46,323 bases of DNA from Collinsella sp. GTDB lineage: Bacteria; Actinomycetota; Coriobacteriia; Coriobacteriales; Coriobacteriaceae. The stretch lies in assembly GCA_019414515.1 (NCBI GenBank), contig DXLX01000020.1:1-46323 (forward strand), read 5' to 3'. The notes under the pieces are model-generated. The model did no database searches and was not told the DNA's origin. It was given only the letters and a program-made list of their open reading frames with translations. The translations under genes and the position numbers were made by a program. Numbering within the stretch: the stretch's first letter is position 1; every line of letters begins with the position of its first letter. This document shows positions 31,087-39,667 of this stretch, one piece after another.

Positions 31087-31758
31087 CTAGACCGAATAGC
31101 CCTGGCCGCGGTGCGTGGTGAGGTACCCCTTGACGCCGATCTTATCGAGCGTCGCACGCAGGCGATTGATATTGACGGTGAGCGTGTTGTCGTCCACGAA
31201 GGCATCGGAATCCCACAGGTCCTGCATGATGGCCGAGCGCGAGACGATCTTGCCCGCGCGGCCCAAGAGCAGCGAGAGAATGCGCAGCTCGTTTTTGGTG
31301 AGCTCGGTACTGTCACCGGTTACCGTATTGGTGACCGTGGAGCGGGCAAGGTCGAGCTCCAACCCCTTGTGGACCATGGTGCTGCGCTCGCCCGCCGACG
31401 TGGTGCGGCGCAGCAGCGCATTGATGCGCGCCACGAGCACGCGGGCGCTATAGGGCTTGGAAATGAAGTCGTCTGCGCCGAGTGTCATGGCCATGACCTC
31501 GTCGATCTCGGTCGTGCGCGACGTGAGGACGATGATAGGGACCTCGGATTCGCGGCGGACTTCGTGGCAGATGTGCTGGCCGTCTTTGACAGGAAGCGTG
31601 AGGTCGAGCAGCACCAGGTCGGGCGCGGCAGCGAGAATATCGCGCGAGACGTGCTCAAACGATTCGCAGGCCTCGACCTCAAAACCAGCACGGGCAAGGA
31701 TGTCGGCGAGCTCGCGACGAATGGGCTCGTCGTCCTCAACGATATAGATCAGCGCCAT
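31087..31758 (-). CDS. Response regulator, OmpR/PhoB family
   Basis: 223 residues from ATG at 31758 (GAGGGGGAG upstream). The receiver domain has VEDDE near 7-11, the phosphorylated Asp52 in LLDLTLPVKDG and the Lys in FISKPYS. The C-terminal winged helix ends NINRLRATLDKIG-x-GYLTTHRGQGYSV. It is cotranscribed with the downstream kinase gene and should control genes for envelope stress, by analogy with BceR; targets are not visible here. Confidence 0.94.
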   Translation of the reverse strand: MALIYIVEDDEPIRRELADILARAGFEVEACESFEHVSRDILAAAPDLVLLDLTLPVKDGQHICHEVRRESEVPIIVLTSRTTEIDEVMAMTLGADDFISKPYSARVLVARINALLRRTTSAGERSTMVHKGLELDLARSTVTNTVTGDSTELTKNELRILSLLLGRAGKIVSRSAIMQDLWDSDAFVDDNTLTVNINRLRATLDKIGVKGYLTTHRGQGYSV

Positions 31759-31936
31759 GGATTCCGCTCCCCCTCTTGGTTGTCTTACAGCCATTATTGT
31801 CGCGAAGTCACCGGCACGCGCCTCGCGCGGCAACAAGGTGACAGAACTGTTCGCGAACGAAAGGTTCGGCTCGCCCCTCGCTCGCAACGGGTGCGGGGAT
31901 CAAATGATTATAAAATCCCCGTCCCAGAAAAATCAC

Positions 31937-32644
31937 TTAGCGGCGGGCGCGAAGCTTTTCGTAACCGTCGGCAAAGAAGGCGACCGTCGCGGCATCGGAC
32001 TCGGCGGCGTCGGCATCGGCAGCGGGAACCACGCCGTGCTCGTCGCTCACCAGGAACAAGGCACCCTTGAGCTGCGCGGGAATGTCTACGCGCGTGACCG
32101 GGATTCCCTTGGTCTGGGCCAGCTGCTCGATGAGCGTCGCCGTGCCACACAGACACTCGTCCGCTGGCACCACAAAGGCGAGCTCGCCGTTGTTGACGGC
32201 GGCGAGCAGCTCGGGCGCCACGCCGGTTTCGTCGGCCTCGGAGCGGGCCTCTGCGGAACGGGCACGCAGCGCCTTGGCCGACGTATCGGCGAGCGGCTCG
32301 TACTCCCCCACCGTCATGGCGGCGTTGCCGTTGATGTCGATCACCAGCATGAGCACGCCGTCGCGTGCGGTGTAATCGCCCTCGGCAAGCGACCACTCAA
32401 CGTGCTGTTTGGCCCAGCTGAGCATGTTATGGGTGAGTGGCTCGCCCTGCACCAGGCGCTCAGACAGCGCGCGGATGTGACGGTTGAGCATGGGTACCTT
32501 TTTGTTGGACATGCGCCAACGGCAGACAAGCGCGGGCTTGTCGAGCGTAAACTTCTCGACCGCCTCCTGATTGGCGCAAAAGTCCTCGTACGCACGCTGA
32601 TCCTCGGCATTGCCAAACAGCTCGGCATCATCAATCTGGGGCAT
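31937..32644 (-). CDS. Uncharacterised protein
   Basis: About 235 residues; ATG at 32644 has AAAGG at seven bases. The protein is soluble and acidic, and no signal or membrane segment is seen. Features are an N-terminal KPALVCRWRMSNKKVPML, then LMLVIDINGNAAMTVGEYEPL, and LVVPAD-like ELAFVVPADECLCGTATLI. Two or three alpha/beta segments can be guessed, but I do not recognise a family. It follows purH on the same strand, though a terminator separates them. Its start region codes normally for this genome, so it is probably a real, lineage-specific gene. Confidence 0.7.
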   Translation of the reverse strand: MPQIDDAELFGNAEDQRAYEDFCANQEAVEKFTLDKPALVCRWRMSNKKVPMLNRHIRALSERLVQGEPLTHNMLSWAKQHVEWSLAEGDYTARDGVLMLVIDINGNAAMTVGEYEPLADTSAKALRARSAEARSEADETGVAPELLAAVNNGELAFVVPADECLCGTATLIEQLAQTKGIPVTRVDIPAQLKGALFLVSDEHGVVPAADADAAESDAATVAFFADGYEKLRARR

Positions 32645-32684
32645 GGTCATACCTTTCGTGTTAGTCATTCCGTCCTCTTATACC

Positions 32685-32720
32685 AAAAAGACGGCCCTCC
32701 AAACGGAGCGACCGTCTTTT
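32685..32720 (-). terminator. Intrinsic terminator of purH
   Basis: AAAAGACGG (32686-32694) pairs with CCGTCTTTT (32712-32720), with an inner CTCC/GGAG. On the minus strand TTTTT follows. It begins 30 nt after the purH stop. Confidence 0.85.
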
Positions 32721-32749
32721 GCGGAGATTATTTTGTCCCGGGGCGAAAC

Positions 32750-34357
32750 TTAGTGCCTAAAATGCCTGGCCCCTGTGAAGACCATCGCAATACCATGCTC
32801 GTTGCAGGCCTGGACGCTCTCGTCGTCGCGCTTGGAGCCGCCAGGCTGGATGATGCAGGTCACGCCGTGCGCGGCAAGCACGTCGACGTTGTCGCGGAAC
32901 GGGAAGAACGCGTCGCTTGCACAGGCAAAGCCGCCCTTCTCCACGCCCTCGCGCTCGCAGAAGTCCTCGGCGCGCTCGCAGGCAAGCAGTGCAGAGTCAA
33001 CGCGGTTGGGCTGACCCGGGCCCATGCCAATGCCGGCCTTACCCTTGGAGACCAGGATGGCGTTGGACTTGACGCCCTTGCAGACCTTCCAGGCAAACTC
33101 GAGCTCGGCCATCTCGGCGTCGGTGGGCTTGCGGTCGGTGGGGAACGTAAAGGTCGCAGGATCCTCGGTCACGTGGTCGACCTCCTGCACCAGCATGCCG
33201 CCGTCGACGGAGCGCAGCTCCACCTGGGCGCCGTGGTCCACGCCGCCGGTGGCCAGCACGCGCAGGTTGGGGCGCTTGGCCATGCGCTCGAGCGCCTCGG
33301 CAGTGTAGCTCGGAGCGATGATAACCTCGACGAACTGCTTGTTCTGATCGGCAAAGTGCTCAACCAGCTCATAGGGAACCTCGCGGTTGCAGGCGATAAT
33401 GCCGCCGAAGGCGCTCTTGGGATCGCAGGCGAAGGCGCGGTCGTAGGCGGCCGTGATGTCCTCGGCAACGGCGGAACCGCAGGGGTTCTGGTGCTTGAGG
33501 ATTACGCAGGCCGGCTCGTCGAACTCGCGGACCAGGTTCCAGGCGGCGTCGGCATCCAGATAGTTGTTGTAGCTGAGCGGCTTGCCCTGGATCTGCTTGG
33601 AGCCCACGAGCGGGAACTGCGAGCTCGCGGTGTTCTCGCAGCCCTCGGCAAAGCGATAGACTGTGGCTTTCTGCTGCGGGTTCTCGCCATAGCGCAGGTC
33701 GTCGACCTTCTCCAGCGAAATCTCGAGCTTGGCAGAGGTGTCCGCCACGTCGCTTGCCTGGGCGGCGAGCCAGCGGGAAATGGCCGTGTCGTAGGCGGCG
33801 GTGGTCTGGTAGACCTTCACCTGCAGGCGACGACGGGTGGAAAGCGTGGTGCAGCCACCGGTCTCGTGCATCTCGGCCAGGACGGCATCATAGTCGGCCG
33901 GATCGGAAATGACGGTAACGCTCGTGGCGTTCTTGGCGGCAGAGCGCAGCATGGAGGGGCCACCGATGTCGATGTGCTCGATGGCGTCCGCGAAGGTGAC
34001 CTCGGGGTTGGCGACGGTCTTCTCGAACTCGTACAGGTTGACGACGACCAGGTCGATCAGCTTAATGCCGTGCTGAGCCGCCTCCTGCATGTGCTGCTCG
34101 GAATCGCGGCGGGCCAGCAGCGCGCCGTGAACCTTGGGGTGCAGGGTCTTAACGCGGCCGTCCATCATCTCGGGGTAGCCCGTGAACTCTTCGATGGGGG
34201 TTACGGGAACGCCCGCGTCCTCGATGGCACGAGCCGTGCCGCCCGTAGAGATGATCTCGACGCCAAAGTCATCGACCAGCGTCCGTGCGAAATCGACGAC
34301 GCCCGTCTTATCGGTAACCGAGATCAACGCGCGTGCGATCTTCACATCAGATCCCAT
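32750..34357 (-). CDS. purH: Bifunctional AICAR formyltransferase / IMP cyclohydrolase
   Basis: 535 residues, the usual length. Residues 1-140 are the MGS-like cyclohydrolase domain (ALISVTDKTGVVDFA, STGGTARAI, GRVKTLHPKVHGALL). The formyltransferase part has RYGENPQQ, KHQNPCG, KSAFGGIIACNR and the final IIQPGGSKRDDE with VFTGARHFRH. It carries out the last two steps of IMP synthesis in the cytosol. AGGAGG lies seven bases before ATG. No other pur gene is adjacent; I looked for a purine riboswitch in 34358-34500 and did not find one. Confidence 0.97.
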   Translation of the reverse strand: MGSDVKIARALISVTDKTGVVDFARTLVDDFGVEIISTGGTARAIEDAGVPVTPIEEFTGYPEMMDGRVKTLHPKVHGALLARRDSEQHMQEAAQHGIKLIDLVVVNLYEFEKTVANPEVTFADAIEHIDIGGPSMLRSAAKNATSVTVISDPADYDAVLAEMHETGGCTTLSTRRRLQVKVYQTTAAYDTAISRWLAAQASDVADTSAKLEISLEKVDDLRYGENPQQKATVYRFAEGCENTASSQFPLVGSKQIQGKPLSYNNYLDADAAWNLVREFDEPACVILKHQNPCGSAVAEDITAAYDRAFACDPKSAFGGIIACNREVPYELVEHFADQNKQFVEVIIAPSYTAEALERMAKRPNLRVLATGGVDHGAQVELRSVDGGMLVQEVDHVTEDPATFTFPTDRKPTDAEMAELEFAWKVCKGVKSNAILVSKGKAGIGMGPGQPNRVDSALLACERAEDFCEREGVEKGGFACASDAFFPFRDNVDVLAAHGVTCIIQPGGSKRDDESVQACNEHGIAMVFTGARHFRH

Positions 34358-34634
34358 GCAGTCCTCCTGTCTGGTACGCCGCCGTGCTCTGTGAGTCGGT
34401 GATACGTCGATCTGCAGCGCTCGCGCAGCGGCATTGAAAATACTGATTTAATGTAGCGCATCGAGCGCATCGATGCACCCCGCAACGGGCGCATGTGCAG
34501 AAAAAGTTTGCGAGCGGAGGGGATGGGCACGGCACCGGGCACGGTGAGTTCATGGAACACAGGGGCACCATAATTAGATGCCAATGGCGTGGTAGAACTG
34601 TGCTCGATATGCATCCGCGAAAGAAAGAGGCACC

Positions 34635-35276
34635 ATGGTCTCGCGGGTTCTCTACCGACCGTTTGATACCGAAGACTTCGACGCCATCGCGCTGATTCTG
34701 CAGCAGCTTTGGCATAACAATTCGGATAACGATGAGTACAACCGCCTTGAGGCCGCGTGCGACCTCGCCTACTGCCTTTCGTCGTCGACGTTTTCACAGG
34801 TTGCCGTAATCGACGGTCAGGCGCGTGGCATTTCGCTCGCGCGTGCGGGACAGAGCTCCGGCGCCACTATCAACGAGCATTGGATGGATACCGAACGCGC
34901 GCTGCTATCGCAGATGCGTGAGCTGGAGCCCGATGCCTGCGCCGAGTATCTCTCGTTTGTGCGCGCAACCATCCGAACCAACAACCGCCTGCTCGAGAGC
35001 AGCCCGTTGCCGCACGACAACGAGGTCACGCTGCTTGCCGTGGATCGCGATGTCCATGGCCTGGGCGTTGGCACGGTTCTGCTCGATGCCGCGGTCTCGC
35101 ACCTGTCCTCGCTTGGAGCGACGAGGGCGCACCTGTACACCGACTCCAACTGCTCGTGGAAGTTCTACGAGCTGCACGGCTTTAAGCGCACGACCACGCA
35201 CCGCGCCAACCGCGAAGAGCGCCGTCACGACATGCCGCGCGAAAGCTTCCTCTACGAACTCGACCTAACAGCCTAA
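34635..35276 (+). CDS. GNAT-family N-acetyltransferase
   Basis: 213 residues from ATG at 34635 with AGAGG upstream. The acetyl-CoA binding motif is LAVDRDVHGLGVGTVLLDAA near residues 134-155, and the later YTDSNCSWKFYELHGFKR gives the typical beta6-alpha4 region. The N-terminal 100 residues are long and acidic for a simple GNAT. The substrate cannot be told from sequence. It is divergent from purH and stands alone. Confidence 0.88.
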   Translation: MVSRVLYRPFDTEDFDAIALILQQLWHNNSDNDEYNRLEAACDLAYCLSSSTFSQVAVIDGQARGISLARAGQSSGATINEHWMDTERALLSQMRELEPDACAEYLSFVRATIRTNNRLLESSPLPHDNEVTLLAVDRDVHGLGVGTVLLDAAVSHLSSLGATRAHLYTDSNCSWKFYELHGFKRTTTHRANREERRHDMPRESFLYELDLTA

Positions 35277-35282
35277 ACCCGG

Positions 35283-35375
35283 CAGTTAGGGACGTTCCTT
35301 TTGTGCCGGCACCCCGGGACACTCCTTGGCAGCAACCGCACCTAGTCGTTGGGGACGTTCTTAAATGATTAATCG
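35283..35375. repeat. Cluster of GGGAC-core repeats, including GTCGTTGGGGACGTTC unit
   Basis: 35344-35375 matches the units at 7099-7125 and 37533-37570 (TTGGGGACGTTCTTAAATGA). Just upstream AGTTAGGGACGTTCC and CCGGGACACTCC, and just downstream CGCTGGGGACAG, repeat the core. The cluster fills the space between the GNAT gene and the DUF2207 terminator. Confidence 0.65.
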
Positions 35376-35403
35376 CTGGGGACAGTCTTCGTAGGTAGCG
35401 CGT

Positions 35404-35451
35404 AAAAAGGGGATGGGCTTTCCCCGACGGCTGTCGAGAAAAGCCCATCCC
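35404..35451 (-). terminator. Intrinsic terminator of the DUF2207 gene
   Basis: GGGATGGGCTTT (35410-35421) pairs with AAAGCCCATCCC (35440-35451). On the minus strand TTTTT follows (A-run 35404-35408). It lies 15 nt after the stop. Confidence 0.9.
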
Positions 35452-35465
35452 ATAATTTACGACCG

Positions 35466-37409
35466 TTAGAACGTTCCGCCGCCGCCTCCGCCGACGCCGC
35501 CACCACCGCCGCCAGAGAAGCCGCCGCCGCTGCCGCCGCTCGAGCTATCGGAGCTCGAAGCCAGCTCGCGGATGGTCTCGTGATACACATCGTTGAACGA
35601 ATCGAGCGGAGACTCGTTGCCGTAGTGATGGTAATACCACCAGTAGCAGGGGTAGTTGTCGTAGAAATCGTCGCTGTTGCGCAGGTCCGCAGGCACGGCC
35701 TCGGCCAGCTGTCGCAGCACTTCTTTCGAAACGCCCAGGGCAACGCCCATCACCAGCAGCTTGTTCCACAGCACCAAATCGCCCGGGACGGCTTCCTTTA
35801 GGCGTGTGAAATCCTCGAGCCAATGCTTGAGCGCCTTGCAGCGAGCCGCCACCTCGGCGCCCTCCGGCGTAAAGCGGCGGAACGTAAGGCCCACGCCGAT
35901 ACCCACCAGCACAATCGGCACCGAGATAACCGCGGCGGTAATGTTCGCCTGTGCGCCATCGGTAAAGAAGATGGATCCCACGGGAACAAAGGCAATCAGG
36001 ATACCAAGAACCAGGCAAAACACCATTGCAACAATGCCGTCTGAGGCAACGTACTCGCTATCGGCCAGCTTGCCCTTAACGGTGTTCTGATAGTCCTCGA
36101 GCTTGTCGCCCACGGGTGTAGCGTGCTGCTTGACGTAGTGCTGCAGCTCGTCGAACGTGCGCGAGCGATCGCCGTTCTCGTCAGGCTTAGTACCGGCAAA
36201 GAAGACCTTGAGCACCATGTGGTCAATGCCCTTGGCCGACTTCCAGCCCGCATCACTCACCGTCACGCGATACGTCTGCTCTTCTTTTTCACGCCCCAAC
36301 AGACCCTTCTTGGCCTTGGTCACGGTCGCCTGCTCCAGCTTGATCACACGGTCGTCAGTGAGCTTCATGAGCGTGGCGATATATGCCTGATCGGGCACCT
36401 CGTTCCAGCTCATGAGGGCCGAAAGCACGGCGGGATGGTCGGCCGAAGGCACATCGCGGAAATATTCGTCCTGGAAAAGCGGCTTGGGCTTGCGCTTGCG
36501 CAGCTTGAGCATAACGATTGTGCCGGTAAAGGCCACCGCCGCAACAACACTTAGCACGGCAAGTGCATTGGCAATCATGCGAGCGTGAGCGCGGCGGGCG
36601 TTAGCTTCGTCGGCCCATTCCTTCTCTTCGCTCAGGATCGTTGACATGCGCTCTTCGCCCGAAGCGGCAAGCTGCGGCACCCAGTCGCTAGGGAAGGCGA
36701 TGCGTGCCTCGGCGAATTCGCCCTGGTGCACGCAGGGAATGGTATAGGTGACCATGGGCTCGTCCTCATCGAGCGACACGTCGCCCGTCAGCGGACCATG
36801 GCCCCATGCGCGGAAGTTATCGCCCTTGACGGCCGCCGTCCCGGCAGCGGCATTCGCGAAGCACACTTCCATCTCGACGTCATCGGAATCCGCAGACCAG
36901 CCGTCACCTACGAACTTCCAGTAGAGCTCGGCGGTATCGGCCCAGTTCATAACCGCACCGGTCATGGTGTAGCTCACGTAGTAGATTGCGCTGTCGCCGC
37001 TCTCGTGAGGGCTGAACACCTTAATCCTTACGCCGTCACCGGTCTGCTCGACCGTGTAGACGCCAGAGTCGCCCTTGTTCGCGCTATCGACTTTGTTAAA
37101 CGCGGTGTCCTCTTCCTCGACACTCAGCACGTCGACGCCCGCCGTGCCGCCCTGCTGGTTGGAGCCCGTATTGATCTCCCAAAACACGCCGTTGATGTCG
37201 TCGTCGAAATCAAACTGGCGTCCCTCGACAACGGTCAGCGATCCATCGGCCTCGACCGTGGCACTGATATAGGTCTGGGTCATGGAGTAGCCGTCGGCGT
37301 GCGCGGCGACAGGCAGCAGCAACAACGCAAGCGCGACGAGCACGCAGACGGAAGCGAATCGCGCAAACAGGTGGCGCTGCCGGCTGACTTTGGCGGCGAG
37401 GGTGTTCAT
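35466..37409 (-). CDS. DUF2207-family membrane protein with Gly/Ser-rich C-terminus
   Basis: About 647 residues from ATG at 37409 (AAAGGATG upstream). A signal peptide (VCVLVALALLLLPVAAHA) is followed by an extracellular DUF2207 domain with the pattern SLTVVEGRQFDFDDDINGVFWEI. A first membrane helix lies near residue 300, then a cytoplasmic region, then two further helices (near 470-530) and a soluble part with YYHHYGNESP. The chain ends in a Gly-rich repeat (GGGGGGVGGGGGGTF), as in many DUF2207 proteins. Function is unknown; the family sits in the envelope. Confidence 0.88.
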   Translation of the reverse strand: MNTLAAKVSRQRHLFARFASVCVLVALALLLLPVAAHADGYSMTQTYISATVEADGSLTVVEGRQFDFDDDINGVFWEINTGSNQQGGTAGVDVLSVEEEDTAFNKVDSANKGDSGVYTVEQTGDGVRIKVFSPHESGDSAIYYVSYTMTGAVMNWADTAELYWKFVGDGWSADSDDVEMEVCFANAAAGTAAVKGDNFRAWGHGPLTGDVSLDEDEPMVTYTIPCVHQGEFAEARIAFPSDWVPQLAASGEERMSTILSEEKEWADEANARRAHARMIANALAVLSVVAAVAFTGTIVMLKLRKRKPKPLFQDEYFRDVPSADHPAVLSALMSWNEVPDQAYIATLMKLTDDRVIKLEQATVTKAKKGLLGREKEEQTYRVTVSDAGWKSAKGIDHMVLKVFFAGTKPDENGDRSRTFDELQHYVKQHATPVGDKLEDYQNTVKGKLADSEYVASDGIVAMVFCLVLGILIAFVPVGSIFFTDGAQANITAAVISVPIVLVGIGVGLTFRRFTPEGAEVAARCKALKHWLEDFTRLKEAVPGDLVLWNKLLVMGVALGVSKEVLRQLAEAVPADLRNSDDFYDNYPCYWWYYHHYGNESPLDSFNDVYHETIRELASSSDSSSGGSGGGFSGGGGGGVGGGGGGTF

Positions 37410-37532
37410 AGGCACATCCTTTGTCTGTAAAACCAACAGCGCCATTGTCCCACGTTTGCGGGTACGCATGACGAACATCTAGGCGACCGGAGCGCCAAAC
37501 GGGATGAAAGTCACACCCGCACCCCAACAGCC

Positions 37533-37570
37533 AGTCATTGGGGACGTTCTTAAATGACCAGTCATTAGGG
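37533..37570 (+). repeat. GTCATT..GGGGACGTTCTT intergenic repeat, copy 3
   Basis: AGTCATTGGGGACGTTCTTA runs into AATGACCAGTCATTAGGGACA, so one and a half units are joined. The matches to 7099-7125 and 35344-35375 are nearly exact. Confidence 0.7.
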
Positions 37571-37691
37571 ACACCCTTGGCATGGCCTGCGCCAGCAATA
37601 GATACCACTTCACAGCTCCGTCACAGGTGTAGCGGCTTTGTGTGGGCGCGGCATGCGCTGACTGAGCCGCCAGCCGAGGGGCATAAAGCAG

Positions 37692-37788
37692 TCGAGCGAA
37701 AACGGTTTGCCCCTTTGCCGTTCGCTCGAGGATCATGTCCCCCTTTTCCGCGGAAACCCCGGCAGTTGCGAAGAGCTGCCGGGGTTTC
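37692..37788 (+). promoter_or_regulatory. Two consecutive hairpins in the gluQ leader region
   Basis: TCGAGCGAA (37692-37700) pairs with TTCGCTCGA (37721-37729), extended by CGG/CCG with a bulge. GAAACCCCGGCAG (37753-37765) pairs perfectly with CTGCCGGGGTTTC (37776-37788) and is followed by TGTCGTTTG, a weak U-tract. The tandem order with no gene upstream on this strand suggests a structured leader or an independent small RNA. Confidence 0.4.
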
Positions 37789-37924
37789 TGTCGTTTGTGA
37801 GGCTAAGTCGGTACGCAGCGATCGAGACCTTGAGCCGCAAACCCACCGTGCGCAATGCGCACCGCCGCCAACTTGTGAGCGCGGCAACGCCTTCCCTGCC
37901 AAGCCCCGCGCTATACTCATCCGC

Positions 37925-38926
37925 ATGGATATCAAAACACGCAACATAGCAACGCCCGCCGCGGACGCACCAGCAACGGCAGTGCCCACCCCCGTCGTGG
38001 GTCGCTTTGCCCCGTCGCCCTCGGGCCGCATGCACTTGGGCAACGTGTTCAGCTGCCTGTGCGCATGGCTTTCGGCCCGCAGCCAGGGCGGCAGCATCGT
38101 GTTGCGTATCGAGGACCTGGACGATCGCTGCAAGCGCCCGGAACTTGCCGCTCAACTGATTGACGATCTGACCTGGCTGGGGCTCGAGTGGGACGAAGGC
38201 CCCTACTACCAGCACGATCGCCCGGATCTGTACGAGGACGCCCTGCGCCAGCTGCAAGACGCCGGCCTCACCTATCCCTGTTTTTGCACGCGTGCCGAAC
38301 TCCACGCCGCGAGCGCGCCGCACGCCAGCGACGGCACGCCCATCTACCGCGGCGCCTGCAGAGGTCTTTCTGCTGATGAAATCACCCGCCGCAGTGCCCT
38401 GCGTGCTCCGGCCACGCGCCTGCGCGTGCCCACCGTCGACGACCTCGCCAGCGACGTGATCGAATTCGTGGACCGCACGTACGGAGCCCAATGCGAAGCA
38501 CTCGCCACCGAGTGCGGTGACTTTTTGGTGCGCCGCAGCGACGGCGTGTTTGCCTATCAGCTGGCCGTGGTGGTCGACGACGCTGCCATGGGCGTCACCG
38601 AGATCGTACGCGGATGCGACCTGCTTGGTTCCACGCCGCGCCAGATCTATCTGCAACATCTGCTGGGACTGCCCACGCCGCACTACGCGCACATTCCGCT
38701 GCTCATGTCACCGGACGGCCGCCGCCTTTCCAAGCGCGATCGCGATCTGGACCTGGGCGAGCTCCGCACCCGCTTTGGCACACCCGAGGCACTGTTGGGA
38801 TGGCTCGCCGGGCAAACAGGCATCGCGCCGGACACCACGCCGCGTACCGCCGAGCAGCTGGTCGAGCACTTTAGCTGGGACGTCATCCGCGCGCATCGGG
38901 AGAACATCACTGTAACGGTCGAGTAG
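37925..38926 (+). CDS. gluQ: Glutamyl-Q tRNA(Asp) synthetase
   Basis: 333 residues from ATG at 37925. The class I catalytic core has GRFAPSPSGRMHLGN (HIGH-like), LRIEDLDD, a zinc site with CFC and YRGAC, the GCDLL segment and RRLSKRD (KMSKS-like). It lacks the anticodon-binding domain of full GluRS, which defines the GluQ-RS paralogue. That enzyme charges glutamate onto queuosine in tRNA(Asp). No strong ribosome site is seen. It converges on a metallophosphoesterase gene with only 15 nt between stops and no terminator. Confidence 0.9.
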   Translation: MDIKTRNIATPAADAPATAVPTPVVGRFAPSPSGRMHLGNVFSCLCAWLSARSQGGSIVLRIEDLDDRCKRPELAAQLIDDLTWLGLEWDEGPYYQHDRPDLYEDALRQLQDAGLTYPCFCTRAELHAASAPHASDGTPIYRGACRGLSADEITRRSALRAPATRLRVPTVDDLASDVIEFVDRTYGAQCEALATECGDFLVRRSDGVFAYQLAVVVDDAAMGVTEIVRGCDLLGSTPRQIYLQHLLGLPTPHYAHIPLLMSPDGRRLSKRDRDLDLGELRTRFGTPEALLGWLAGQTGIAPDTTPRTAEQLVEHFSWDVIRAHRENITVTVE

Positions 38927-38941
38927 CCAGCCACCCCGCCT

Positions 38942-39667
38942 CTACGCAACATCCCAGGGCTGGAGTTCGTCACCCAAGCGAACGATGCAGTCGTAGAGCA
39001 CGGTGTGACGCTCGGCCGGGTTGGTATCCCGATGAAAATGCCCGTAGTACCAGCGCTTGTAGTCCAAGCGGTCTTCCAGCTCATCGAAAAATGCCGTAAG
39101 CCGATCAACGGAGGGGCAATTCCAGCCGGACGCTGGATAAAGCGTGGACGAAAGCATGCGCGTAGAGCAGGTGTGAGTGATCACGTAGTCGACCGTCCAG
39201 CCCACGCTGTCGAGCTTTGCCCGCGCCTCCTCAAAGTTGCGCTCGTCCGGCAGCTCCTGCGGCCACCAGCTGGAATACGGAATGCGGTATTCCTTGTCCA
39301 CGCTCGTGGCGCCGCCCATGGTAAAGACCGTTGAGCCGTCGAGCTCAAAAACCTCGCCGCGCGTCAGGCGCCGTATGGGCGAGGTATCCGACAGGCGCTG
39401 CGTCAGCCCACCATGCCACAGCTCCATGGGTCGCTCCGACCAGTGATCGAAACGCTCGTGGTTGCCGTCGACGAACAGCACGGTATAGGGGCGCGACTCC
39501 AGCCAAGCGATATCGGCACACTCCTCGGCAGAGAAATCCCACGGAAAACCAAAGTCGCCGGCGACGATTAGATAGTCGTCACTCGTCAGACTATCCCCAA
39601 GATCCCAGTCGCGCAGCTTTTGCATGTCGACGCCGCCGTGAATATCGCCCGTCACATAGACCGTCAT
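38942..39667 (-). CDS. Metallophosphoesterase (calcineurin-like)
   Basis: 241 residues. Metal-binding blocks in order: TGDIHG near 6-11, VAGDFGFPWD, VDGNHERFD, VITHTCS, and YGHFHRD. These are the five standard motifs of two-metal phosphoesterases. The substrate is unknown; RNA, nucleotides and phosphoproteins are all possible. Its ATG overlaps the stop of the upstream phosphoesterase gene by 4 nt (ATGA), so the two are translated together and may act on a common substrate. Confidence 0.9.
   Translation of the reverse strand: MTVYVTGDIHGGVDMQKLRDWDLGDSLTSDDYLIVAGDFGFPWDFSAEECADIAWLESRPYTVLFVDGNHERFDHWSERPMELWHGGLTQRLSDTSPIRRLTRGEVFELDGSTVFTMGGATSVDKEYRIPYSSWWPQELPDERNFEEARAKLDSVGWTVDYVITHTCSTRMLSSTLYPASGWNCPSVDRLTAFFDELEDRLDYKRWYYGHFHRDTNPAERHTVLYDCIVRLGDELQPWDVA

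Larger units (their letters stand above)
37410..37924. other. Gene-free divergent interval upstream of gluQ
   Basis: 515 nt with no supported gene. It contains a GGGAC-core repeat (37533-37570) and two hairpins (37692-37729 and 37753-37788). A plus-strand reading frame stays open through part of it in phase with gluQ but has no ribosome site or recognisable sequence before 37925. Confidence 0.6.

Noticed and set aside
30046..32070. Plus-strand open frame opposite the two-component system
   Set aside because: Antisense shadow of the kinase and regulator; no start signal.
31757..34402. Plus-strand open frame of 881 codons opposite purH and the unknown gene
   Set aside because: Same shadow effect; the true PurH motifs are on the minus strand and the frame runs through the purH terminator.
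34358..34634. Possible purine riboswitch or structured leader before purH
   Set aside because: I looked for the conserved three-way junction and for a terminator/antiterminator pair and found neither.
37538..37924. In-frame N-terminal extension of gluQ
   Set aside because: It translates through a repeat and both hairpins without similarity to tRNA synthetases; the ATG at 37925 gives a normal-length protein.
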